A stretch of DNA of 64,000 nucleotides from Sebastes aleutianus (taxonomy: Eukaryota > Chordata > Actinopteri > Perciformes > Sebastidae). Of the stretch, positions 33,301 to 44,100 are shown one piece after another. The notes beneath the pieces are model-generated. The model had not been told where the DNA came from and ran no database searches. It saw nothing but the letters and a program-made list of their open reading frames with translations. The stretch is from contig CAKAKS010000066.1 of assembly GCA_916700875.1 (NCBI GenBank), forward strand, positions 35,887,990 to 35,951,989, in the 5' to 3' direction. Position numbers and translations under genes: made by a program. Position 1 is the first letter of the stretch; the number at the start of each line of letters is the position of its first letter.

Positions 33301-34736
33301 TAGATGATGTACTTCGGTAAATTTGGAAAGATATTGACAGATTCAAACTTCTTGGATCAATAACTCATAACAGAAACGTTGTTAAAACACAAACAACAGC
33401 TCTTTGTAACCGTAGTAAGGTAGACAACGAGCTACAACCTCATTTTAATCAAAATGAGCCGTCCTCCTAGCTGGACACATAACATTGATCTCTATGCGCA
33501 GCCGGCTGTGAGACGAATGTCTGTAGATGGTACAAAGTGCAACGCCGAAAAGAGAAAAATATTCAATAGCTTCAGTATTATACAGTGTAGCACCACCAAA
33601 ATAACTTCACACATCGATGTTCTCATCATAGTTGTACTAAGACACTTAGTTTGGAAAAAATATGCTTTTGCATAATTTTAGTGAACTTTTAATGGGAAAA
33701 ATATTCAATAACTTCAGTAATGTCCCTTCTCCTAAATCTACCCAGTAATCTATACCGGACGGAGTAGACCTGTCACTTGCGTGAAATTCCTTTAGTTGTG
33801 TTTTATTTCCAGTTTATTGTTTTAAAAATACCTTCTGCCTCTTTTTTCAGAGCTCAACAAGAACCCCGTGGAGGGCTTTTCAGCTGGTCTGATAGATGAT
33901 GATGACATATATAAATGGGAAGTTGTGATCATTGGTCCACAAGATACCCTTTTGTAAGTGAGAAAAAGATTTGGACAGTAATGTCTTTGGTTGAGAAATA
34001 ATTGATATGAATGTCTATTTAAAGTCATAGTTTCTCATATGTCCTTGCTCTGTTCTTTGTATTGCAGTGAAGGAGGGTTTTTCAAAGCATATCTAACCTT
34101 TCCCTATGATTATCCACTACGGCCTCCTAAGATGAAGTTCATCACAGAAATCTGGCACCCAAACGGTAAACAAGTGTGCTTCCTTCAGATCCTCATGGCC
34201 ATCACTTGGTCTGGACACTTCATTTCTGCTACTTTATTGGATGGTTTTGAAGGCTTTGTTGATGAAGCAGTAAAGTAATCCAGGCTTTGAGTTTAACTGT
34301 AATGAAGGCTGTCATTACACTGTACTAGCTGCTGTTAAATTCGTGCTCCCATTCTCCACAGTGGCAAAGAACGGGGATGTTTGCATCTCAATTCTGCACG
34401 AGCCAGGAGAAGATAAGTTTGGTTATGAAAAGCCCGAGGAGCGCTGGCTTCCCATCCACACGGTAGAGACAATCATGATTAGTGTTATCTCCATGCTGGC
34501 AGACCCCAACAGCGACTCACCAGCTAACGTGGACGCGGCGGTGAGTTACACTACTTCTGCATCCCCCTGACACTTTTCATTCTCGTTATCATGGCAGGTC
34601 AAGTAAACTGAGGATGTGTCATTGAAAGACTCTAATGTTGCTCCCACAGAAAGAGTGGAGGGAGGACCCTAACGGTGAATTCAAGAGGAAGGTGGCTCGC
34701 TGTGTAAGAAAAAGTCAAGAGATGGCTTTTGATTAG
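30380..34736 (+). CDS. ube2g1: ubiquitin-conjugating enzyme E2 G1 (complete, five coding exons)
   Basis: Exons: 30380-30422, 33851-33953, 34068-34165, 34362-34540 and 34650-34736 (TAG 34734-34736). Together they encode 169 residues; human has 170. UBE2G1 takes ubiquitin from E1 on its active-site cysteine and builds K48-type chains with cullin-RING and ER-linked ligases. The E2 core is complete: PLRPPKMKFITEIWHPN with the HPN box at residues 79-81, catalytic Cys89 in NGDVCISIL, and the acidic loop HEPGEDKFGYEKPEERW that marks the G/R class. Residue 83 is Ala (NVAKNG) where I recall Asp in human (NVDKNG). A 3' UTR intron is likely (donor GTAAGT at 34758, acceptor near 34849). Intron 1 carries a 1.4-kb minisatellite. 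Confidence 0.97.
31031..32427. repeat. 22-bp minisatellite (about 63 units) in ube2g1 intron 1
   Basis: The unit is close to TGATACACCTCTGAGATACC plus CC, with GACACC and CTTCCC variants. Because 22 is not a multiple of 3 and the unit lacks stops on the minus strand, three minus-strand frames stay open for hundreds of codons (up to 488). They are artefacts of the repeat (RGVSGVSQRC-type sequence) with no promoter or splice context. A higher-order duplication of 324 bases is visible (see findings). Confidence 0.97.
32434..33850 (+). other. rest of ube2g1 intron 1
   Basis: Mostly unassigned. Around 33113 and 33289 the string TACGGAGCCCCCCTA is repeated. Between them lie variants of GTTCCCTCGAGTTAGTAAC in direct and inverted orientation (33155-33235), a probable repeat-derived hairpin. 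The acceptor TTTTTTCAG precedes exon 2. Confidence 0.5.
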
Positions 34737-35870
34737 GAGTCAATTGTAAATTCCAGGGTAAGTGAAGTGAATAGTTTTAGCCAAGTCCTAGCCATATGTG
34801 AAACTTTGTTCTGGATAAGTAATAGTAATTCTGATGTTCTTTTTTCCAGTTAAAGGAAATGCCTTCAGAGGGAAGATTTCAGCAAAAGGCTTTTGCACCC
34901 CTTGTTTTGCCAGTCAGAGGAATTGGTTGGCTTCAACCACGTTTCTGTGAACAGTTGTCATTTTCCGCAAGATGAGCCAATTTGAGAACCCTACCAGCGA
35001 AATTAACCTGTTTCCTACCTGGAACTGTATATTTAATTTAATTTATTTTGAAAAATTAATGATGTAAAATATGTCACTACTGTAAATTAACTTGCTTTTT
35101 TATCTGCTGCTGAACAGTTTCTACTTTATACCAGGTTTCTTATGCAATTTAGTGGTCAAGATTGTGTAGAAGAAAAAGGAAAACCCGTTACCATTAGGTC
35201 ATCACCTGTCCTCCCTCCTGAATACTTCCCACCAGATTAATGTCGGCCCAACAAATCTCTGTCAGTAGATGGATTATTTACAACACTGTCATTGAATCAC
35301 TGTTGCCTTCCGTTGGCTTCACTTCCTCACAGTCTGCTTGTTGTTTAGAGGGAGCGCCTGAGAACTTTTGGAGGATTTTCCGAGAGACGGCCTCCTGCTG
35401 CCATTATGCTCTCCTTATGCTAGTGTCTGTCTAAGAGATATAAAACCGTGACTCTCAAACCTGCATGATCCCCTCAAACAGCTCTGTTATGTGTTGTTGC
35501 TAGCTGTAGATGTACATGGAATGGCTTACTCAGTGATTTGAGAGTTACTGTTTTATAATATATTGACTCACACAAGCACAGCTAATGGTAACAGTAGGTT
35601 TGTGCCATCTTCTCAGGATCAACCTTTATTAGGGTCTCTATTAGCAGTCAGTACCGTAAACCTCTAATATTCCTGAGCCTTTCCCTCAACACTTCATTGA
35701 CCCTCATGGTCAATGAAGATATCTATTAATTATCTCTTAGTGAATGTCTTACTATAAATCATGGACAACCAAATACAGTCCGCGTGGTGTACTGGTTAAC
35801 TGGCATCTGAGTTTACCTCAGTTTAAAAGGTTCACACATTTGACGAGAATTACTTTCAGTTCTTAATCTG
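34737..35870 (+). other. ube2g1: ube2g1 3' UTR (with a likely UTR intron)
   Basis: After the stop, TTCCAGG|GTAAGTG (34752-34763) and TTTTTTCCAG (34840-34849) look like a splice pair within the UTR. No short-range AATAAA was seen; the first good one downstream is at about 37312 (CAATAAAGTG), so the UTR may be about 2.5 kb and contain the element at 35871-36527. Confidence 0.45.
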
Positions 35871-36527
35871 TTAAAGTGGCAGTAGGCAGTGTATTTTTGG
35901 CATCATTGAGCAAAAATTCCATAATCTTTCAGCATATTGTAAGTCAAGAGTCTAGACTTCTGCTCCTCCTCATGGCTCTGTTTTCAGGCTTTAGAACATC
36001 TAGCCCGTGACGGGAGACTTTGACCAATCACAGGTCATTCCATTGAGAGAGCGTTCCTATTGGCTGTGCTCCGGTCATGTGACCGGAACTTGGCGTTCCT
36101 TCACCAGATTTCAAAATGGCGGCGACGTCACAAACTTTCTAATTTTACAGCTAAACAGTACACTACAAGATGTTTCTGAAAACGTGAGGAGAGAAATAGG
36201 TATTACAGCTACAGAATATTGATTCATATTTGATCAGCGCTGTCTAGTTTGACCGTTTGATCGGAGTTCGCGAGTGATTGACAGCCGGCTCTCATAGGCG
36301 TCAGCTGGACAGCAGACCTCAGATCAGCTCTTACTGATTGTTTTCCTCCGGTCTGTGAAATTTTGCAGATGCCGTTAGGAGCACTGGAGGACACCGGAGG
36401 ACACAGAGGCACATGATATTTTTCAGGTTACCTGTTTCATGTACTACTGTCACCATATAGCGGCCGTTTTATAAAAATAACTTGTTTTAATCATATTTGC
36501 TCCAATCTCGCCTACTTGATGCTTTAA
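35871..36527. mobile_element. TTAA-flanked non-autonomous element
   Basis: Starts TTAAAGTGGCAGTAGGCAGT at a TTAA (35871-35874). It ends at a TTAA (36524-36527), whose inverse reads TTAAAGCATCAAGTAGGCGA. The ends share TTAAAG and GTAGGC. Outer TTAA suggests piggyBac-like target use. The interior has no transposase, only a chance 71-codon ORF. Confidence 0.6.
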
Positions 36528-37525
36528 CGTGGGGGATTTTAGGGGCTCCATAGTAAAAATAGGCTCGTCCCTCTGATGTCGTTGTGGCACATTTGGCTTC
36601 CCATCAATGTGTGGGGTAAAGGATGAGGTGTCAGTCACATTCACTCCAGGGTTTAGACTCTGAGTACTCCATTGTTGAGTTTAATTCTATCAACATCTGG
36701 AGTCCTAGATCATATTTATCACCTTTACTTAATCACCAAATTTGGGTTGTAATACTTGATAGAGACTTGAGGTTAACTCACCACTTAGTAAATTAAATGA
36801 ACACAATCCCAAACTAGGTTTTATTTTGACAGAATAGGCTCAGTGGTGTTTGGGTGGAGTCTGGAAACCATTGGCTCTGGTTCACTTTCATGAAGCCATG
36901 ATGACATTTACTCTGAAGTACGTTATACATGATTGATCTGTGACTGACTGACAAATAGCTAACCATCTTTTGGCGCATGCAATCAGGTTTGAAGGAGTTG
37001 GGTGTGTTGATACCATTTGTTAGTCCATTCTGGGTGAATGTGATGTGTACAGTTAGTAGATTTCTGTAGACTTTATGATCACATAACTGCTGTTGACATT
37101 ACCTTTTCAAGTCAGAATTTTCTAACCTCCCATGACCTCCCATGACCTCCTCTGACCGGTGTCCACTGTTTTTGCACAGATTCGGTGCGTTTGAAATGTC
37201 ATTAAGCAATACGCTCTGAAATGGTGTGTCCAGGTAATCCACCCTAACGCCATTATTTGTTTTGGTTGTTTTCCATTTTGTGTCAATGCAATGTATATTG
37301 GACATGATGCTCAATAAAGTGTGTAAACAGAGTGGCCTGTAATTTAGTTTGTGTTTTACATTTTAGATGAGAACACGCTCTGGGTTCAAGTATATTAGAC
37401 CTGTGCTGTGTAATAGGAGCCCTTGGAATAGAGTCAGGTTTCAGGGCTGGTTTCATGTCTCCGTCCGGCTCCGCTGGCTGCAACACATCATGTAGCAGCA
37501 GCGTCTCCGACAACGAATATTAACA
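36528..37525 (+). other. ube2g1 distal 3' region and upstream region of the FAM216A-like gene
   Basis: Contains a triplicated CCTCCCATGA-type motif (37127-37150) and the candidate polyadenylation signal AATAAA at about 37312-37317. The ~150 bases before 37526 are GC-richer and are the presumed promoter of the next gene. Confidence 0.4.
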
Positions 37526-40500
37526 ATGAGGAAGCAGGTTACGTTTGTTGAGCAGCTGAAGAAAGAAAAGCTGGTAAAGAATGGAAGTGGTCACATCTTC
37601 ATGAGGTAAGAGCGCAATGTGAGTGTTAACATCTGTAATGAAAGAATGATGCATACATGATGAGATTCTTGAATTGTTTTAGGTCTACAGAATCTAACCG
37701 CAGATGCACAGGAGGTGAGTCAAATATTCCTTTAAATGCTAACTCGACACAAATAAACCTGTTGTTTTCATTAGTGAATTACAAAATAGATTATTTGAAT
37801 GCAAATTATGTCTAAAATATAATTGTAGATGTTTGCGCTTTTAGGTGATGAGTAAAGACTCAGAGTAATGGTCTGTTTTTGTCATTTCTGGTGGTCAAAG
37901 AATATTCAGATCTTTTACTGGTGAAGTAAAGAAGCCAATACTACAAGTAAAAGTCCTGCAAAAGTGCTATCAGAAATTTATATTACATATAAGTCAAGAG
38001 CGGCCCCTTTAGACTGTTATAGTATGTATTATATTTCTGAATTATAATTACATACACATTAACATGTAAGCAGCGTTTCACTATTATAGCTGGTCACGGT
38101 GGAGCTAAATTTAGACTTTAAATACTGTGGTGATTTATAACATCATATTTTAGAAGCCTTGTAGTTTGGTGGGTAAAATATTCTCCAAAGTAACTAATAA
38201 CTACATCTGTGAAAGTAAAACAGACAATATTTGCCTCTGAAATGTAGTGGAGTAGAAGTATAGAGTAGTATAAACTCAAAAAACACAAGTAAAGTACCTC
38301 AAATTGTTACTTAAAGGGACTATTTGTAACTTTCAGAATTGCTTATTAACAGCGACACCTGTGGCCGTGAATTCAACGAAAGTCAGCGTCGAGCTTGCGC
38401 TTGCTCGCTCTCAATATACCTGAACGAGCATCGCTCAAAACAGTGAGGCGACACACGTCAGCTAAAGCCACAATATCACTCTATATATATTGCAGCTGCT
38501 TGGCAGTAATGTTAGCTGACCAGACGAAGGTCTCTCCATGAACATGATTTAGATCTGATCCTAGTGTTGGCTTTTCCTGCCTCAGCACAGGCTGATGCAG
38601 CGGGGCTCTGCAGCGTGTCTCCCTGCTCTCTCCGTCCGCAGCCGGAGAGAGCAGGGAGACACCGGCACCCAGTAGGTAACGAGACGATAACGTTACTCGC
38701 TGAGGAGCTCCGTCACTTCACAAGACACGGGAAACCTCTGTTGGTCTGCAGCATTTATTTCTGCACAAACGTCCATTGTACATTCACTAGATATTCTCAG
38801 AGCTAAACTAACTCTTCTGCAGTGTGTAGTGAGCATGCGTTCACGTCTAGAGGTGGAGCGAGCTGAGCGAGAACGCGCACGCTGTCTGAGTGAAGGCAAG
38901 CAGGCAGAGGAGGAGAGGCAGCGGCCACACGCGAACGCGCGCGCATGTGTCCCGACCCGCTACATTTATACGCTTAAAAAGTTACAAACAGTCCCTTTAA
39001 AGGAACTGTTTATAAAAATCAGAAATGCTTGTTAACAGCGACACCTGTGGCCGTTAAGTCAACGAAAGTCAGCATCGCGCTTGTGCTCGCTCTACATAGA
39101 CATGAACGAACATCGCTCAAAACAGTGAGGCGACACACGTCAGCTAAAACCACAATATCACTCTATATTTCAGCTACTTGGCAGTAATGTTAGCTGACCA
39201 GACGAAGGTCTCCATGAATCAATGCTGATCCTAGTGTTGGCTTTCTTGCTTCAGCCTCCCGACCGCGGCCGGAGGGAGACACCGGCACCCGGTCGGAGAC
39301 GATAACGTTTCTTGCTGCAGAGCCCCGTCACTTCACAAGACACGGAAAACCTCTGTTGGTCTGGAGGAGCTGCAGCATTTATTTCTGCACAAACGTCCAC
39401 TGAACATTCACTAGATATTCTCAGAGCTACGAAGTCTTCTGCAGTGTGTAGTGTGCGCGCATGCAAGTGAGGTGGAGTGAGCTGAGTAAAGGCAAGCAGG
39501 CAGAGGAGCAGAGTACAGCAGAGACTCCGGCCCTGGAGACCAAAGCTACGGTCTCCCCTGCGTCCTCTGACCGCGGTCAACACTGTTTTGCGAGACGGGC
39601 TTCACTAGATAGAACTTTGCGGTTTTGGTGCTTCCGTGTAGTTTGTGTTGGAGTCTGAGTCTGACCTTTATAACCAACCCCTGTGATTTATACGTTTAAG
39701 AAGTTACAAACAGTCCCTTTAAGTAAATGTACTACGTTGCTTAATAGTAATTTTTACACGTGAATTCACATCACAGAAACTTGGAGCTCAGGTGGATGCA
39801 CCACTGAGAAACTGATTTTAAAAATAACACATGATTAATAATGTTTCAAGTAGCTGAGTGTTAATGTGCTGCTTAGACCTGTAATAAGGTGTTCTGCTGC
39901 ATGTCGTGTGGCCTTTGGCAGGCTTTGAATGTCGACCTGGTCAGCAGGTGAGAGAGATGTACAGAGGAACACATGTTACTGTGTCTGCAGGCGGCCAGCA
40001 CATGAAGACAATACACCTTCCCAACTCTCTGACGTCTGCACCCTTCTTACAGGTAAAACCACAGGCAAGCTCTACTCAGGGTTTCCTGTCAGGGGCCTGA
40101 AGATGGAATGAGATCATTGTAATATTCCTCATGTGTAACCAGATGACATCTGATCACATCAGGTCTTGTTTGTGTCTCAGCATCCAGCCCTCACAGCTGG
40201 ACAGAGACGCTACCTCTGCAGTATAGCCACCGTCTACAGCACAGAGCACATGAGGCAGCAGATGAAGCAGCACTATCTCAATGTGCTGCACACGTGTGTT
40301 CAGTCAGGTGTGTATCTACACGTCTCTCAAACATAGGACCCAGGGCCACTACCACCCATCTCATGGTGTGTCATCTGTTTCCTAGGTCAGAATCACACCT
40401 GCAGGAGGAGGCATGGAGGAAACAGTACATCCACAAAGGATGCAGAGAAGGGTGTGGCGAGGTCAAAGCCTCAAGGGCAGAGGAGGAGCAGCTGCAGCGG

Positions 40501-40549
40501 CAGCACAGCTAATTCTGAGGTCATACTCCCAAAAATAGTCAACAGATGA
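37526..40549 (+). CDS. fam216a: FAM216A-like protein (complete, five exons)
   Basis: Exons: 37526-37605, 37683-37714, 39922-40052, 40181-40307 and 40386-40549 (TGA 40547-40549). All splice sites are GT-AG and in phase; the product is 177 residues. The core TIHLPNSLTSAPFLQ followed by HPALTAGQRRYLCSIATVYS and EHMRQQMKQHYLNVL matches the conserved block I recall for the FAM216 family, whose molecular role is not established. The N-terminus (MRKQVTFVEQLKKEKLVKNG) is basic. The C-terminus is Arg/Ser-rich and probably disordered (RRRHGGNSTSTKDAEKG). The order FAM216A then RAD9B supports the A member. Intron 2 (37715-39921) holds two tandem TTAA elements. The start was chosen as the first ATG giving an in-phase first exon; an upstream start is not excluded. 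Confidence 0.72.
38311..39000. mobile_element. TTAA element, copy 1 of a tandem pair
   Basis: Begins TTAAAGGGACTATTTGTAAC and ends with the inverse (GTTACAAACAGTCCCTTTAA). Both ends carry TTAA, and no transposase frame is present. It shares the ACACCTGTGGCCGTGA core with 6566-7110 and 38997-39722. Confidence 0.8.
38997..39722. mobile_element. TTAA element, copy 2 of a tandem pair
   Basis: Begins at the TTAA that closes copy 1 (38997-39000), then AAGGAACTGTTTATAAAAAT, and ends GTTACAAACAGTCCCTTTAA at 39722. Same orientation as copy 1, with a diverged interior. Both lie inside intron 2 of the FAM216A-like gene. Confidence 0.8.
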
Positions 40550-41118
40550 CCCAAATGCTTTTATTATTTAGTTACCTTATAGTGAGTCTTTATGTTCATC
40601 TTTCCATCAACACCAGTTGTGTTATTGTACACATTGTGTCGTCCCCAGACCTACACGTTACCAGCACCACGCTGTTCTGTTAGTTCAATGTCTAGTTGGA
40701 GTTAAGTCATAAAGTCTACTTGTATTCTTCATCATGCTATTATCCAAACACCTGACATTATGATTATTATTATGACTATTTAATCATTCCTCTTATTAGT
40801 GTAGATATGAAACATCCGTCAAGGCCTTCAGGCTGCTACTCATTTATTATGAAATCATCCATTTAGCTGTGGAGGACCCAGTTCAGCCCTTATATACCAC
40901 TCACCATACCCTTTCTCTTAATACATCCATGTTATATCAGCACCACTCCATTTCTTTTCAAGCTAAACTAGTTAGCATGTAGCGAGCGAGCAGTTCTACT
41001 GCTTCCTGTTAGCATCATCACGTTAGCATCATCACGGCTTCATCAGTTCCCGCGCTGTGTGGCCTTGGTGTCTGGTGGTGAGCTGGTGGTGAGCTGGTGC
41101 CTGTAGAGGTCAGTAGAG
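40550..41118 (+). other. FAM216A-like 3' UTR and rad9b upstream region
   Basis: Only ~570 bases separate the two same-strand genes, so the downstream gene's promoter must overlap or closely follow the first gene's 3' end. I see no exact AATAAA near the stop. Nothing else was recognised. Confidence 0.4.
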
Positions 41119-44100
41119 ATGAACTGTGTTGTGGAGGGCAGCGCTGTGAAAGGTAACGTTAACTGTAGTACTAAACTAGACTAGTAGCCATGAGTTAAAT
41201 GTGTATTTTCTAAAGAATTAAAAAGTGTAACATTTGTTGTAGCAGCTGGCGTGAGGCTCGTAAACATTGATGATGAACTATGAGTATGCTAGCTGGGCTA
41301 ATGTAGCTTAGCTTCTAGCTAACGTTAGCTAGTGTTAGCCACTATGTGTGATGTGTAAATACTATATGAATAATAAACCTATGAGAAACACTCAGTTCTG
41401 TTTCTGTCCCTTCATCTACATGTTTCTGCGCTTTGTTTAATGATGTACAACAGGAGAAAGCTTGTTGATGATATTCTCATATATGATCTATGTTTCCCAT
41501 CTATTCTTTCACTATATACATACAAGAATGTTCTGGATGGATGGAGCACACTTTCTAAAAAAGAAATTTAAGATGAATGTTAAAATAAATAACAAAATAA
41601 AATCATTTGATGTAATGATATATTTGAGTCAACATAAGATTGGAAATAACATGCTGTATATAATACAATTATTTATTCATTTTGGAAGATATAATATTCA
41701 TAAGGCAAAATGGTCAGGAACCAAGCCAACTTCCCTGCATTTTAATAATGAATTCAAACAATATAGCACCATCATACCCAATATTGAAAAAAAAACCAAA
41801 ACATTAAGACTTTTAAATTAATAAATTCATATATTATGATGTAATAACATCAACTCTGGCATTATGAAATATACATGTAATTATTTTTGTTTTGTCTTGT
41901 TTTTTTCAACTGTCTATGTATCTGTTTGAGCATGAGTTTTAATAAATAAAAAAAAATCAAATCAAATCAAGAAATAAACAGTAGTATGTTGCTAACGTTG
42001 AGCGCTGTGGCTCTTTGTTATGTTGCAGTATTTGGAAAGGCTCTCCAGGCCCTGTCCCGGGTCGGAGAGGAGCTCTGGTTGGACCCCATGGTCAGAGGGG
42101 TGAGCAGCACCAACTAGAAAATAGCCCTGAATTATCCCAGTTAGCCCAATTAGCCCATGTTCTAGACCTGAACCAGGGAGTAAACAGGAATCCCCCCCTC
42201 TCTCTTTATCTTCTAAGTAAATGTTATTTTACATGAAGCCTCTATATATTATATTGTATTGTATTGTATTGTAATATATTTCATATTATATTATATTATA
42301 TTGTATTATATTATATTTTATATTATATAATATAATATGATATTGTACTGTATTATATTGTGTTATATCATTGTATTAAAATTACATTATGTTATTTTAT
42401 ATAATATAATATTGTATTATATTATATTTAATATTGTATTATATTATTTTAAATAATATTATATTTTATTATATTATATATTGGTGTTATATATATATAT
42501 ATATACTGGAAAAACAAAGTTTGGAAACTTGTGTTTGGTGGATTATTTCTCTGTTGTTACAATGCTAATTGGCATTGTATTTTACATCGTTGGAAAGCCT
42601 GTTTATTTACCTTCACAATGATGTCCAACTTGTAAGGATCATGCATTTGTGGGATGAGCAGCACAGCTGATTATGTGGGTAGCGCCCAAGAAAAAGTTGC
42701 CAAAATTCTCTGCCAATGGTAAACAGTGTATTCTCATAAGGCTACCAGGAAGCCTGCAATGACTGACCTTCACCGTCAGGCCCATTAGCGTTGGTGTCGA
42801 CAACACAGACAATGGAACCTGAACATGTGGGAGAATGTCATGTTCAGTGATGAGTCCAGGTTCTGTCTGCGAAAGTTGGATGGCAGGGTCAAAGTATGGA
42901 GACGACGCTGAGAACGTGATGCTGATTGTTGCACTGATGGAGTAACAGCTTTTGGTGGGGGCAGTGTCATGGTGTGGGGCGGCATCTCCCTCACTGGCAA
43001 AACAAGGCTTGTCATCATTGAAGGCCATCTCAATGCAGGGAGATATCGGGATGAGATTCTGCAGCCAGTGGCGATCCCATATCTCCACAATCTGGGACCT
43101 AACTTCATCCTCCAAGAAACAACGCTCGCCCCCACAGAGCCAGGGTTATCACAGACTACCTCCACAATGTGGGAGTAGAGAGAATGGAACGGCCTGCCAA
43201 GAGTCCAGACCTCAACCCAATTCAACACTTGTGGGATCAGCTTGGGCGTGCTGTACGTGTTAGAGTGACCAACACAACCACGCTGGCTGACCTGCAACGA
43301 ATCCTGGTTGAGGAATGGAACGCCATCCCACAGCAACGTGTGACCAGGTTGGTGACCAGCATGAGGAGGAGGTGCCAGGCTGTTGTGGCTACGTATGGAT
43401 CTTCCACCGCTACTGAGGCTCCTGACGGTGTATTAAATGAATAAAGTGTAAAATAGCCAATATGTCTTGTTTGTTCCTTGTTACTGATAGAGAGTTCAAT
43501 CATCCAATCCACCAAACAACTCAAAACAAGAGTCAGTACCAACAGGAGAATACACTGTTTACCATTGACGGAGCATTTTGGCAAATATTTCTTGGGCGCT
43601 ACCCACATAATCAGCTGTGCTGCTCATCCCACAAATGCATGATCCTTACAAGTTGGACATCATTGCGAAGGTAAATAAACAGGCTTTCCAACGATGTAAA
43701 ATACAATGCCAATTAGCATTGTAACAACAGAGAAATAATCCACCAAACACAAGTTTCCAAACTTTGTTTTTCCAGTTTATATACAGGTGTCTCCTTCCTC
43801 CCTACAGGTAAGGACAGCACATTGAACTGAATGTCTCTGTGACTTTCTCTTAAAGCTGGCACTGAGATCAGTGAATTCTGCTCATTCTGCGTACGCCTGC
43901 TTCCTCTTCTCACCGCTCTTCTTCCAGCAGTACAGCCTGGCATCGCTATCAGAGCAGGGCAGTGAAACCATCAGATGCAAACTGGTCATGAAGGTATGTC
44001 AGTCATGATGCTGGTTATTCATCTGTAGAGAGCTCACTGCATCAGGATATGGGAGCCAGTAGAGTGGGAGTTCTCCCTGGTTACAACATGTCTTTTTGTT

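Noticed and set aside
42639..43608. Minus-strand ORFs of 158, 183 and 123 codons
   Set aside because: Antisense frames of the Tc1 transposase remnant.
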